This document shows, one piece after another, positions 55,728 to 64,000 of a stretch of DNA of 64,000 bases. Below the pieces are notes generated by a model. That model had not been told where the DNA came from, ran no database searches, and saw nothing but the letters and a program-made list of their open reading frames with translations. The first letter of the stretch is position 1. Each line of letters begins with the position of its first letter. The DNA is taken from contig NZ_PDKG01000011.1 of the NCBI RefSeq assembly GCF_004116725.1, positions 18,114 to 82,113 of the forward strand. Direction: 5' to 3'. A program made the translations under genes and the position numbers. Source of the DNA: Arcobacter sp. CECT 8986 (GTDB taxonomy: Bacteria > Campylobacterota > Campylobacteria > Campylobacterales > Arcobacteraceae).

Positions 55728-57542
55728 ATGGAAAAAGCAATTGAATTGTTGAAAAAACATAATTTATTGAAAATCATTGATGAAGAATTAGATATATATT
55801 TAGAAATTCCTCATGTTGCATATGTGGAAGTTAAAAAAGAAGATTCAAAAGCAATACTATTTACGAATCCAGTTGATAAAAAGAGTGGAAAGAAGTTTGA
55901 TATTCCTGTTTTAATGAATGTTTTTGGTTCAAAAAAAGCAGTTGAACTTTTTATTGGTGAATCAGATAAGATTGGTAAAGAAATAGAATCTTTACTAAAA
56001 ATGAAGCCACCTGTAACTTTTAGTGAAAAATTATCTACTTTTGGAAAATTGTTTGCACTTAAAAATACAATACCAAAAAAACTAAAAGGAAAAGGTGAAT
56101 GTCAAGAAGTTATAAAATTAGGTGAAGATGCAAAATTATCTGATTTACCTATATTAACTACTTGGGAAAAAGATGGTGGTCCTTTTATTACAATGGGACA
56201 AGTATATACAACTTCATTAAATGGCGAGATGAAAAATTTAGGTATGTATAGACTTCAAGTATATGATGATAACAAACTTGGTATGCATTGGCAAATACAT
56301 AAAGATTCAAATCACTTTTTTCACGAATACAAAAAAGCTGGTAAAAAAATGCCAGTATCAATTGGAATAGGAGGTGATCCTATGTATATTTGGTGTGGGC
56401 AAGCTCCTTTACCAATTGGAGTTTTTGAGCTTATGTTATATGGCTTTGTTAAAAATAAAAATGCACAATTAGTAAAATCAATTACAAATGATATTTATGT
56501 ACCAAAAGACAATGATTTTATTATTGAAGGTTTTGTAGATACAAGCAAAATGAAAATAGAGGGTCCTTTTGGTGATCATACAGGTTATTATACATTAGAA
56601 GAAGAGTATCCATTTTTAGAAGTAAGTGCTATTACTCATAAGAAAAAACCTACATACCTTGCAACAGTTGTTGGTAAACCACCATTAGAAGATAAATATA
56701 TGGGATTTGCAACTGAAAGAATATTTTTACCATTATTAAAAACAACTGCTCCTGATTTAATTGATTATTATATGCCAGAAAATGGAGTTTTCCATAATCT
56801 TATTATTGCAAAAATCAAAACTTTATATCCAGGACATGCAAGTCAAATGATGCATGCATTTTGGGGAGTAGGTCAAATGAGTTTTGTTAAACATGCAATA
56901 TTTGTAAATGAAGATGCACCAGAACTTACAGACCACGATGAAATTACTAAATATATTTTAAATAGAATTGATATAGATGATATGCTTGTATCAAGAGGTG
57001 TTGTTGATGCACTAGACCATTCAAGTCCAAAATTTGCAGTAGGTGGAAAGTTAGGATTAGATTGTACAGGTGAAGAGATTGACGAGTTAGGAATAACTTT
57101 ATTATCTGATGAAGAGTTATTTGAAAAAATGACAAATATAACTGATGAGGTAAAGAGTTTAAAACAGTATTATATAAATACAAAAAATCCTGTTACTGTA
57201 ATTAGTGTAGATAAAAAAAGAAATCAAAAACATCTTTTTGAAGATTTAAAATCTGTATATGAAAATATTAAAATATTAGTAATTGTTGATGATGCAAATC
57301 AAAATGATGTAAATAACCCTTATATGTTAATATGGAGAGTTGTTAATAATATCGATTCAAATAGAGATTTATATATCGATTCAAATACAGTTTGTATTGA
57401 TGGAACAAATAAAAATAATTTCGATAATTTTAAAAGAAGATGGCCAGGAGATGTAGATTGTACAAAAGAGGTTATTGATTCTTTAAAACAAAGAGGAATT
57501 TTAGATATTGATGAAGAGTTTGAAAAAAGATTTCAACTATAA
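55728..57542 (+). CDS. UbiD family decarboxylase (probable menaquinone biosynthesis)
   Basis: A 604-residue UbiD-type, prenylated-FMN-dependent decarboxylase. Characteristic regions are MGQVYTTSLNGEMKNLGMYR, the IGIGGDPMYIW loop and EGPFGDHTGYYTLEEEYP, which carries active-site acids. It is longer than E. coli UbiD (497 residues) by a C-terminal domain of about 130 residues (VTVISVDKKRN onward). Such long forms in this phylum are linked to the futalosine menaquinone pathway, which fits a menaquinone-linked fumarate reductase, but the assignment is inferred. No ubiX-like flavin prenyltransferase gene is nearby. Confidence 0.88.
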   Translation: MEKAIELLKKHNLLKIIDEELDIYLEIPHVAYVEVKKEDSKAILFTNPVDKKSGKKFDIPVLMNVFGSKKAVELFIGESDKIGKEIESLLKMKPPVTFSEKLSTFGKLFALKNTIPKKLKGKGECQEVIKLGEDAKLSDLPILTTWEKDGGPFITMGQVYTTSLNGEMKNLGMYRLQVYDDNKLGMHWQIHKDSNHFFHEYKKAGKKMPVSIGIGGDPMYIWCGQAPLPIGVFELMLYGFVKNKNAQLVKSITNDIYVPKDNDFIIEGFVDTSKMKIEGPFGDHTGYYTLEEEYPFLEVSAITHKKKPTYLATVVGKPPLEDKYMGFATERIFLPLLKTTAPDLIDYYMPENGVFHNLIIAKIKTLYPGHASQMMHAFWGVGQMSFVKHAIFVNEDAPELTDHDEITKYILNRIDIDDMLVSRGVVDALDHSSPKFAVGGKLGLDCTGEEIDELGITLLSDEELFEKMTNITDEVKSLKQYYINTKNPVTVISVDKKRNQKHLFEDLKSVYENIKILVIVDDANQNDVNNPYMLIWRVVNNIDSNRDLYIDSNTVCIDGTNKNNFDNFKRRWPGDVDCTKEVIDSLKQRGILDIDEEFEKRFQL

Positions 57543-57569
57543 TAAATAAGAGTTTTTACTCTTATTTAT
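57542..57569. terminator. Bidirectional hairpin between UbiD-family gene and fbpC
   Basis: A 12-base-pair perfect stem ATAAATAAGAGT/ACTCTTATTTAT with a TTTT loop. The fbpC stop lies in the right arm and the UbiD stop touches the left edge. Confidence 0.8.
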
Positions 57570-58554
57570 CAATAATCTTTATATCTTCTTTATTTATATG
57601 TAAATACGCATTTTCATTGCTATTTATATTTTCAATATTCTGCATTTTTACAATTAGTGTGTGATTGTTGAACTTTGGAAGTTCTATTACTAATTCATAA
57701 TAATCTCCACAAAAAGATATATCTATAACTTTTACTTCTATATCACTTTTTTGTAAAGAAACTTTAGAACTATCTATTTTAATAATAGCAACTTTTGTGT
57801 CTTCAATTTGTAAATTTAATTGTTTAATTAATTCATTTGGTAATTGATTTATCTCACATAAAAAATTTGCAACATATAAGTTTTTAGGATTATCAAAAAT
57901 CTCTTCTGCACTATCAAATTGAAGAAGTTTTTTATCATTAATTACACCAATTTTATCAGATATTGTAAGTGCTTCTTTTTTATCATGAGTAACCAATATT
58001 GCACTTAGATTCAACTCTTTTATAAGTGCTTTTAACCAAATTTTTGTTTTATATCTAAGCATTGCATCTAGATTTGAAAAAGGTTCATCAAGCAATAAGA
58101 TTTTAGGATTATTTGCTAAGGCTCTAGCAATTGCAACTCTTTGTTGCTGACCACCAGATAATTGATGTATCTGTTTCTTTTTATGCTCAAGTAAATTAAA
58201 CTGTGACAATAATTCATCAACTCGTTTTTCTTTTTCTTTTTTAGATAATTTAAAGAGTGCAAATGCAATATTTTCTTCTACATTAAGGTGTGGAAATAGG
58301 GCATAATCTTGAAAAATATAACCTACTTCTCTATTTTTTACATAAACCTCTTTTGAAGAAACACATTCATCTCCTATACAAATATTTCCATTGTGCTCTT
58401 TTTGTAATCCCGCAATTGATCTTAAAATTGTAGTTTTTCCACAACCACTTGAACCTAATATTGTTACAATTTCCCCAGGTTTTACATCAAAACTAATATT
58501 CTCTAATATTTTTGTATTTCCAAAAGAAACGCCAAAATTTTCTATACTTACCAT
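57562..58554 (-). CDS. fbpC: Iron(III) ABC transporter ATP-binding protein
   Basis: The 330-residue ATPase has Walker A LGSSGCGKTT (33-42), signature LSGGQQQRV (132-140), Walker B LLLDEP (153-158) and a C-terminal regulatory beta domain of about 100 residues. It energises the FbpB permease encoded three bases upstream. Fe(III) specificity is inferred from the binding protein in the operon. Confidence 0.92.
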   Translation of the reverse strand: MVSIENFGVSFGNTKILENISFDVKPGEIVTILGSSGCGKTTILRSIAGLQKEHNGNICIGDECVSSKEVYVKNREVGYIFQDYALFPHLNVEENIAFALFKLSKKEKEKRVDELLSQFNLLEHKKKQIHQLSGGQQQRVAIARALANNPKILLLDEPFSNLDAMLRYKTKIWLKALIKELNLSAILVTHDKKEALTISDKIGVINDKKLLQFDSAEEIFDNPKNLYVANFLCEINQLPNELIKQLNLQIEDTKVAIIKIDSSKVSLQKSDIEVKVIDISFCGDYYELVIELPKFNNHTLIVKMQNIENINSNENAYLHINKEDIKIIDK

Positions 58555-58557
58555 AAA

Positions 58558-60162
58558 TTAAGCCTTATTCATATTTTTTGCTAATAATAAAACAGAAATC
58601 ATTCCAATAAGTAAAATAAACATAGATGGAACAGAAGATTCTGCATATTGAGATTGTTGTGTTAATTCTAATGCCAAAATTGCTAATGTATCATAGTTAA
58701 AAGGCCTTAGTATCATAGTTAGAGGTAACTCTTTTATAACTTCAATAAATACAATTATAAATGCTGAAAAAGCAGAGTTTTTTAATAAAGGTGCAAAGAT
58801 TGTAAAGAATGTTCTTCTTTCATTTACATTTAACATTTTTGCAGCATCATCATAAGTTTGAGGGATTCTACTAAAACCTGCTTCAAAATTATTAATACCG
58901 ATTGCTAAAAATCTTACACAATATCCAAAAACAATTGCTAAAATTGTACCACTGATAATATATGAAGATGTAAAAAAATCAATTACGTATTTATCTAAAA
59001 ATGAGAAGAAAGATAATATCCCAACAGCAATTACAGCACCAGGTATTGAATATCCTAATTTTACAATTTGCGTTAGAATTGAAGATGTTTTATCTTTACT
59101 TTTTCTAATATTATATACAAATAAAAGTGCCATTGCTGTAATTATAGTTGAACTTATAATTGCAAGTGTTAATGTTTGATATAAAATTTGCATAAATTCT
59201 TCATCAATTATATCTTTGTATGTTATTGCAAACCAATAGCTAAGTTGTCCAAAAGGAAGTAAAAAACCAAAAAAGAAAGGTATAAAACAGGCAAATATTG
59301 CTAAAAATGCTTTAAATCCTGTCAATTTTACTTTATCAATTGGTTTAAAATCTTTACCAGAACTTTTGAAAACTCTATTTCTTCTTTGTATTCTTTCTAA
59401 TACTATTAATAAAAATACAAATGTCATAAGTATACTTGCTAATTTAGCTGCATCATTTATACTTCCCATCCCAAACCAAGTTTTAAATATACCAGTTACG
59501 AAAGTATTTACTCCAAAATAATCCATTACTCCAAAATCAGCAACAGCTTCCATAACAGCAAGTGTAACACCAGCAACTATTGCAGGTCTTGATATAGGAA
59601 TAATTACTTTTCTAAGTATTTGCCATGAAGATAAGTTAAATGTTTTTGCAGCATCAATAATAGAAGCAGATTCAAAACTCAAATAACTTTTACAAATTAA
59701 ATAAACATATGGATAAAGTACAAAAGACATTACTAGAATTGCACCTTCAATAGACATAATATCAAAGAAAGGAACTTCATTTATATTTTTCCCTATTGTA
59801 TGTAATACAAATTGAGTTACTGTTCCTGCTACATTAAACATTCCTCCATAAATATATGCAACAATATATGTGGGTATTGCAAAAGGCAAAATTAGTGCAT
59901 AATGAAAAAACTTTGAAAATTTAAATGTATATATAGAAGTCAAATATGCAGTAGTAAATCCTAATATTGTAGTTAGAATAGCAACTCCTACCATAATATA
60001 TAGTGAGTTTGAAATATATGTAAAGAGTAGTGTATCTTTTAGATGTTGCCAATTATCGCTATGCCCAATAAAAAGATATAGAAATATTATAATAGCAGGT
60101 GCAGATATAAGTAGTGTAAGAAATACACTACTTATTTTTATTTTTGAAATGTTTCTTTTCAA
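58558..60162 (-). CDS. fbpB: Iron(III) ABC transporter permease
   Basis: A 534-residue inner-membrane protein with two fused permease halves, each with an EAA-type loop (DAAKTFNLSSWQILRKVIIP and DDAAKMLNVNERRTFFTIF). This fused FbpB layout is usual for ferric-iron systems. The start is TTG at 60162, three bases after the fbpA stop, with a GGA-containing site upstream; no ATG fits better. Confidence 0.92.
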   Translation of the reverse strand: MKRNISKIKISSVFLTLLISAPAIIIFLYLFIGHSDNWQHLKDTLLFTYISNSLYIMVGVAILTTILGFTTAYLTSIYTFKFSKFFHYALILPFAIPTYIVAYIYGGMFNVAGTVTQFVLHTIGKNINEVPFFDIMSIEGAILVMSFVLYPYVYLICKSYLSFESASIIDAAKTFNLSSWQILRKVIIPISRPAIVAGVTLAVMEAVADFGVMDYFGVNTFVTGIFKTWFGMGSINDAAKLASILMTFVFLLIVLERIQRRNRVFKSSGKDFKPIDKVKLTGFKAFLAIFACFIPFFFGFLLPFGQLSYWFAITYKDIIDEEFMQILYQTLTLAIISSTIITAMALLFVYNIRKSKDKTSSILTQIVKLGYSIPGAVIAVGILSFFSFLDKYVIDFFTSSYIISGTILAIVFGYCVRFLAIGINNFEAGFSRIPQTYDDAAKMLNVNERRTFFTIFAPLLKNSAFSAFIIVFIEVIKELPLTMILRPFNYDTLAILALELTQQSQYAESSVPSMFILLIGMISVLLLAKNMNKA

Positions 60163-60165
60163 TTA

Positions 60166-61173
60166 TTATTTCCAACCAGCAACATCAAAAGCCATTACTG
60201 CTTCTTTGTTGTATTTTCCTAGTTCATTTAAAGAAATACTATCTGGTGTAAATGTTCCCCATGCTTTTGCAATATCTGTATTTTGAACACCTTTTAAAAC
60301 TGGATACTCAAAGTTTTCTTGAGTAAATATTTTTTGTGCTTCTTTAGATGTTAAAAATTCAATAAATTTTACAGCATTTTCTTTATTTGGTGCATATTTT
60401 GTAACAGCAGCACCACTGATATTTATGTGTGTTCCACCATTTTCAAATTTAGGAAAGAAAACTTTAATTTGTTTTACTGATTCAGCTTGAGATAAATCAT
60501 TATTTCCTGCCATTTTTCCAACATAATATGTGTTAACTAAAGCAACTTTTCCTATTCCATTTGCAATTGCTTTTACTTGATATATGTCATTTCCTTTTGG
60601 AGAAGCAGCTAAATTTGAAACTACACCTTTAGCCCATTTTATTGCATAATCTTTTCCATGGTGTGCAATCATTGCTGCCATTAATGATTGGTTGTAGATA
60701 CTATTTGAAGATCTTACCATCAGTTGACCTTTAAATTTTGGATCTGCTAAATCTTCATATGTAGATAGTTTATCTTTCATTCCTGAACCAATTTTATAAG
60801 CAGTTACTCTTGATCTAATTGTAACTCCAAACCACTCATTGTCTTTATCTCTTAAATTTGCTGGAATATTTTTTATTAAGTAGTCTGAATGAATAGGTTG
60901 TAAAATACCTTCTTTTTTAGCTTGATATAATCTTCCTGCATCAACAGTAATTAGTACATCAGCTGGTGATTTTTTACCTTCTGTTTCAATTCTTTTTATT
61001 AATGCACTAGCTTTTGCTTTAACTACATTAACTTTTATCCCCGTTTTATCTTCAAACATTTTAAATAATTTTTTATCTGTGTCATAATGTCTATGTGAGT
61101 ATACATTAACTTCTCCACTTGCAAATAATGAAGAGGCTAATATTACTGCGCTTAATGCAATTCTTTTTATCAT
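60166..61173 (-). CDS. fbpA: Periplasmic Fe(III)-binding protein
   Basis: The 335-residue protein has a signal peptide (MIKRIALSAVILASSLFA). The mature part starts with VNVYSHRHYDTDKKLF, which is typical of FutA/FbpA-type proteins. The paired tyrosines Y216-Y217 (NTYYVG) match the ferric-ion ligands of the family. It delivers Fe(III) to FbpBC. An AAGGAAG ribosome site precedes the ATG, and the upstream region carries two Fur-box-like elements. Confidence 0.94.
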   Translation of the reverse strand: MIKRIALSAVILASSLFASGEVNVYSHRHYDTDKKLFKMFEDKTGIKVNVVKAKASALIKRIETEGKKSPADVLITVDAGRLYQAKKEGILQPIHSDYLIKNIPANLRDKDNEWFGVTIRSRVTAYKIGSGMKDKLSTYEDLADPKFKGQLMVRSSNSIYNQSLMAAMIAHHGKDYAIKWAKGVVSNLAASPKGNDIYQVKAIANGIGKVALVNTYYVGKMAGNNDLSQAESVKQIKVFFPKFENGGTHINISGAAVTKYAPNKENAVKFIEFLTSKEAQKIFTQENFEYPVLKGVQNTDIAKAWGTFTPDSISLNELGKYNKEAVMAFDVAGWK

Positions 61174-61186
61174 TTATCTTCCTTTA

Positions 61187-61256
61187 TTGATAATAGTTAT
61201 TGGAATTATAATTTTTAAAAGCTTTTATTCAACTGAATACTAATAACTATTATCAA
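61187..61256. promoter_or_regulatory. fbpA promoter flanked by two inverted Fur-box-like arms
   Basis: TTGATAATAGTTATT at 61187-61201 recurs as its exact reverse complement at 61242-61256, 40 bases away. Each contains a perfect TGATAAT half of the Fur consensus. Between them, on the minus strand, are TTGAAT (61227-61232) and TATAAT (61205-61210), 16 bases apart. One arm would cover the transcript start and the other lies just upstream of the -35. Fur control is inferred. Confidence 0.65.
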
Positions 61257-61292
61257 ATAATTAAACTTTATCCAAATTTATTTTTTATTTGA

Positions 61293-61298
61293 TATAAT
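61293..61298 (+). promoter_or_regulatory. -10 element for the pabA-like gene group
   Basis: TATAAT, preceded by a T-rich run, lies 24 bases before the ATG at 61322, with AAGG as ribosome site. Confidence 0.55.
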
Positions 61299-61321
61299 AT
61301 TGTTTTATTTTAAGGTTATAT

Positions 61322-61591
61322 ATGAAAATAATATTTGAAGCAACTATAAAAGAGAATGGAATAGGTGGCTGGTATATACAACTAAAAGACACTATAGATG
61401 GCAGAATAGAAAATTGTAATGATTTAGAAGAGTTTTCTATTACTATTGAAAAGATGGGTGAGGATTATGGTGGCAACATCGATGAAGTAAAATGGAATGT
61501 TGATGAAAATGTTTTACCAGAACACTTAATGGAAGTAAAAAATAAAATGGCAAAATACCACAAGGAATTATTTGATGATTCTAATGATTGA
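61322..61591 (+). CDS. Small hypothetical protein, 89 aa
   Basis: I do not recognise this family. The protein is acidic and soluble, beginning with a beta-type stretch (MKIIFEATIKENGIGGWYIQ) and ending in a charged helix. It overlaps the start of the glutamine amidotransferase gene by 17 bases, so the two are co-translated. The location suggests a role near that enzyme but does not show one. Confidence 0.7.
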   Translation: MKIIFEATIKENGIGGWYIQLKDTIDGRIENCNDLEEFSITIEKMGEDYGGNIDEVKWNVDENVLPEHLMEVKNKMAKYHKELFDDSND

Positions 61592-62144
61592 TAATTATGA
61601 CTCTTTTACTTATAATATTGTTCAATATTGTAAAGAATTGGGTGCTGATTTAAAAATAATAAGAAATGATGAATTAACAGTTGACGAAATAGAGAAATTA
61701 AATCCTGAGAAGATTATTCTTTCTCCTGGACCTGCTACACCTGATGATGCAGGAGTTTGTTTAGATGTAATAAAATACTTTGCAGATAAAAAACCAATTT
61801 TTGGAATTTGCTTAGGACATCAAAGTATTGCACAAGCATTTGGAGCAAAAGTTATTAAAGCTCCTAATATGATGCATGGAAAAACATCAAAGATAAAGAT
61901 ATCAAATAAATCTGATATTTTTAAAAATTTACCTGAAGAGTTTACTCAAACTAGATATCACTCTTTGATTGTTGATAAAAATAGTATAAATGAAGATATT
62001 ATTCCAACATCATATAGTTTAGATGATAATGAGATAATGTCTTTAGAAATAAAAAATAAAAAAATTTATGGAGTACAATTTCATCCAGAATCTATCATGA
62101 GTGAATATGGTTATGAGATGATTGATAATTTCTTAAAATTATGA
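61575..62144 (+). CDS. Anthranilate/aminodeoxychorismate synthase glutamine amidotransferase
   Basis: A 189-residue class I amidotransferase of the TrpG/PabA type that releases ammonia from glutamine for its partner synthase. The catalytic nucleophile is C79 in GICLGHQ, with the His-Glu pair in FHPES near residue 170. The start is placed at the ATG at 61575, eight bases after AAGGA. No trpE- or pabB-like gene is adjacent, so the choice between tryptophan and folate synthesis is open; such enzymes often serve both. Confidence 0.9.
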   Translation: MILMIDNYDSFTYNIVQYCKELGADLKIIRNDELTVDEIEKLNPEKIILSPGPATPDDAGVCLDVIKYFADKKPIFGICLGHQSIAQAFGAKVIKAPNMMHGKTSKIKISNKSDIFKNLPEEFTQTRYHSLIVDKNSINEDIIPTSYSLDDNEIMSLEIKNKKIYGVQFHPESIMSEYGYEMIDNFLKL

Positions 62145-63340
62145 TAATTCAAAGCAAAAATCAATACAACAAAATTGTTTATTTTTCTTTAATAATTACT
62201 ACAATAGTGTTGATTTTTGTTTCAAATACTTTAAGTATATCTTATAAAGAAGCACTTAACTTTTTTCATAACAATTCATTGTTGTCTATCCTAACTAATA
62301 TTTCTACTACAATTTTTGGACAGAATGATATTGCATTAAGATTACCTTTTTTATGTTTTTATTTTTTTAGTGTAATTTTACTTTATGTAAATACGAAAAA
62401 CTATTTTAAATACCAAGTTGATAGAGCAATCTCAACTATTATATTTATGTTTTTACCTGGAGTTTTAAGTGCTTCACTTTTAGTTAATAGTGCGATTGTT
62501 GTAACTTTTTGTACACTTCTATATATCTATTATTATCAAAAAACAAATAAACATAACTATTTTTTCTTAATTGTTTTTTTATTTGTTGATAACTCCTTTG
62601 CAATACTTTTTCTTGCAATTTTCTTTTATTCTATGAGTAAAAGAGATAATCTTATGGTTTATATTAGCTTAGTTTTATTTGGTTTATCAATGGGAATATT
62701 TGGATTTGATAGTTCTGGAAAACCAAAAGGTTTCTTTGCTGATACATTTGCAATTTATGCATCTATCTTTTCTCCTTTTCTATTTTTATATTTTTTCTAT
62801 TCTATGTATAGGTTAGGTGTAAAAAATCAAAGAAGTTTTGTTTGGTATATAAGTGTTACTGCATTAATATTTTCGTTTATTTTTTCATTTAGACAACAAA
62901 TATATATTGAAGATTATGCTCCTTTTGTAATTATTGCTATTCCTTTAATGGTAAGACTATTTTTTCATTCTTACAGAGTTAGATTAAGTGAATTTAGAAA
63001 AATACATAATTTCTTTGCTCTTTTAGTTTTAATTACACTATCTTTAAATATTGTGATTACTATATTTAATAAACCCTTGTATCTATTTCTTGACAATCCT
63101 AGAAAACATTTTGTTTATAAATATCATGTTGCAAAAGAATTAAGTGAAGAGTTAAAAAAACAACATATTAATTATATTACATCTAGTGATGAAAAGTTAC
63201 TATTAAGATTAAAATTTTATAAAATATATAAAGGGAAAAAATATTATATAAGCTTAAATAAGTTAAGTGATTATACTTACTCTTTTCCGATTAAATATTA
63301 TGGAGTAACTGTATCAACCGCATACGTAAAAAAAATATGA
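62141..63340 (+). CDS. GT39-like polytopic membrane protein
   Basis: The 399-residue protein has about nine or ten hydrophobic helices and a soluble C-terminal tail. The layout resembles GT-C (family 39) glycosyltransferases: a first helix, then a loop with EALNF followed by IFGQNDIALRLPFLCFYF. The usual catalytic Asp of the DE pair is Lys here (YKEALNF), so enzyme activity is doubtful. It overlaps the amidotransferase gene and the next gene by four bases each. Family placement is tentative. Confidence 0.6.
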   Translation: MIIQSKNQYNKIVYFSLIITTIVLIFVSNTLSISYKEALNFFHNNSLLSILTNISTTIFGQNDIALRLPFLCFYFFSVILLYVNTKNYFKYQVDRAISTIIFMFLPGVLSASLLVNSAIVVTFCTLLYIYYYQKTNKHNYFFLIVFLFVDNSFAILFLAIFFYSMSKRDNLMVYISLVLFGLSMGIFGFDSSGKPKGFFADTFAIYASIFSPFLFLYFFYSMYRLGVKNQRSFVWYISVTALIFSFIFSFRQQIYIEDYAPFVIIAIPLMVRLFFHSYRVRLSEFRKIHNFFALLVLITLSLNIVITIFNKPLYLFLDNPRKHFVYKYHVAKELSEELKKQHINYITSSDEKLLLRLKFYKIYKGKKYYISLNKLSDYTYSFPIKYYGVTVSTAYVKKI

Positions 63341-63969
63341 AAAAGTCATTTTCTTTATTAGAATTAATATTTGCAATAACTTTACTATCAATCGCATTCT
63401 TTTCTTTCTCCTTCAATACTTCAAATTTAAAAGTCAAAAAAATAGATTTAGCAACTAATAGATTAATACTATATTTAAAAGAGACAAGATATCAAGCTTT
63501 ATTAGATGATAAAAAAGAAGATAGTAATAAATTGTGGCATAAAAAAAGATGGACATTAAAGTTTTTTAATTGCAGAAATAAAAAAGGAATATATTATTCA
63601 ATTTTTTCTGATGAAAATATGACAGGACATCCAAATAAAAATGAGAGTTTAATTGATCCTTTAAATAATAAATATGTTTATAGTAGTAACAAATGTGAAT
63701 ATGATGATTCTACATCAAAATATACATTATTAACAAAAGAATATAATATAACTAATATAGACGTAAGTTGTAAAACAGATTCATCTTTAGGAAAAATATC
63801 TTTTGGCTCTGATGGCTATGTATATAAAAAGTTAAGCAATAAAGATAATGAAAGTGATAAATATAGATTAAATAAGCCATGTAAAATAATAATAGAGGAT
63901 AAAGAAGGGGAGAGAAGAGGGATAGAATTAGGAGAAAAAGGTGAAATAAGTACAATTTCAAAAATTTAA
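63337..63969 (+). CDS. Type IV pilin-like / pseudopilin protein
   Basis: A 210-residue protein with a prepilin leader: MKKS, then FSLLELIFAITLLSIAFF, with F as the likely first mature residue and glutamate at position +5 as required for assembly. The rest is soluble with cysteines that could pair. It is probably a pseudopilin of a type II secretion or type IV pilus apparatus, processed by a prepilin peptidase not present here. It is translationally coupled to the membrane protein before it. Confidence 0.8.
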   Translation: MKKSFSLLELIFAITLLSIAFFSFSFNTSNLKVKKIDLATNRLILYLKETRYQALLDDKKEDSNKLWHKKRWTLKFFNCRNKKGIYYSIFSDENMTGHPNKNESLIDPLNNKYVYSSNKCEYDDSTSKYTLLTKEYNITNIDVSCKTDSSLGKISFGSDGYVYKKLSNKDNESDKYRLNKPCKIIIEDKEGERRGIELGEKGEISTISKI

Positions 63970-64000
63970 GCTTTAATTAAGCGTAAGCTCTTGACAAAGG

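Noticed and set aside
63962..64000. A TTGACA near the right edge preceded by AAGCTTTAATTAAGC.
   Set aside because: It may be a -35 box or weak terminator for a gene beyond the window, but there is not enough sequence to support either.

Overview
The window is AT-rich DNA from a campylobacterotal (epsilonproteobacterial) chromosome, most likely an Arcobacter-group organism. The grounds are a Wolinella-type diheme quinol:fumarate reductase in frdCAB order, a complete nuo operon with fused nuoCD plus genuine nuoE and nuoF, a side-by-side pair of dynamin-like GTPases as in Campylobacter, and a large UbiD-type decarboxylase of the kind tied to futalosine-pathway menaquinone synthesis. The genus is inferred, not proven. 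I see no rRNA, tRNA, CRISPR array, insertion sequence or prophage.

Layout. 1-1872: the end of an unknown gene, then thyA-folA (dTMP and tetrahydrofolate supply). 1869-12038 (minus): three consecutive giant ankyrin-repeat genes, about 10 kb, that are paralogs and share nearly identical DNA blocks; this is the least ordinary region. 12117-13823: a bile-acid/sodium-symporter-family transporter with a methyltransferase. 13831-14943 (minus): a glycosyltransferase. 15119-19690: one long operon with a polar amino acid ABC importer, MarC, a LysE-type exporter and a two-domain Nudix hydrolase. 19782-23171: a hotdog thioesterase, then (minus) a small DUF1653-like gene, sucCD and a 2-oxoglutarate-dependent dioxygenase gene coupled to sucD. 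23286-26343 (minus): an acetolactate-synthase-like TPP enzyme with an aldehyde dehydrogenase. 26807-31675: a siroheme nitrite/sulfite reductase, a ClC transporter (minus), an unknown gene and a glycerate kinase. 31682-36030 (minus): the dynamin pair. 36146-54345 (minus): the respiratory block frdCAB and nuoA-N, with the citrate synthase gene gltA lying between nuoF and nuoG. 54496-63969: a MalY/PatB C-S lyase, the UbiD decarboxylase, an iron(III) ABC importer under apparent Fur control, and a closely packed group with a glutamine amidotransferase, a GT39-like membrane protein and a pseudopilin-like protein.

The genes fit a respiring cell: citrate synthase and succinyl-CoA synthetase (TCA cycle), complex I, menaquinone-linked fumarate/succinate chemistry and iron uptake for the many Fe-S proteins. 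Two structural themes stand out. All six convergent gene pairs end in a bidirectional hairpin that includes or touches at least one stop codon. The frd and nuo upstream regions share a TTGTACA-centred inverted repeat over their putative promoters. The best candidate for something undescribed is the ankyrin-repeat array, whose function cannot be read from sequence.
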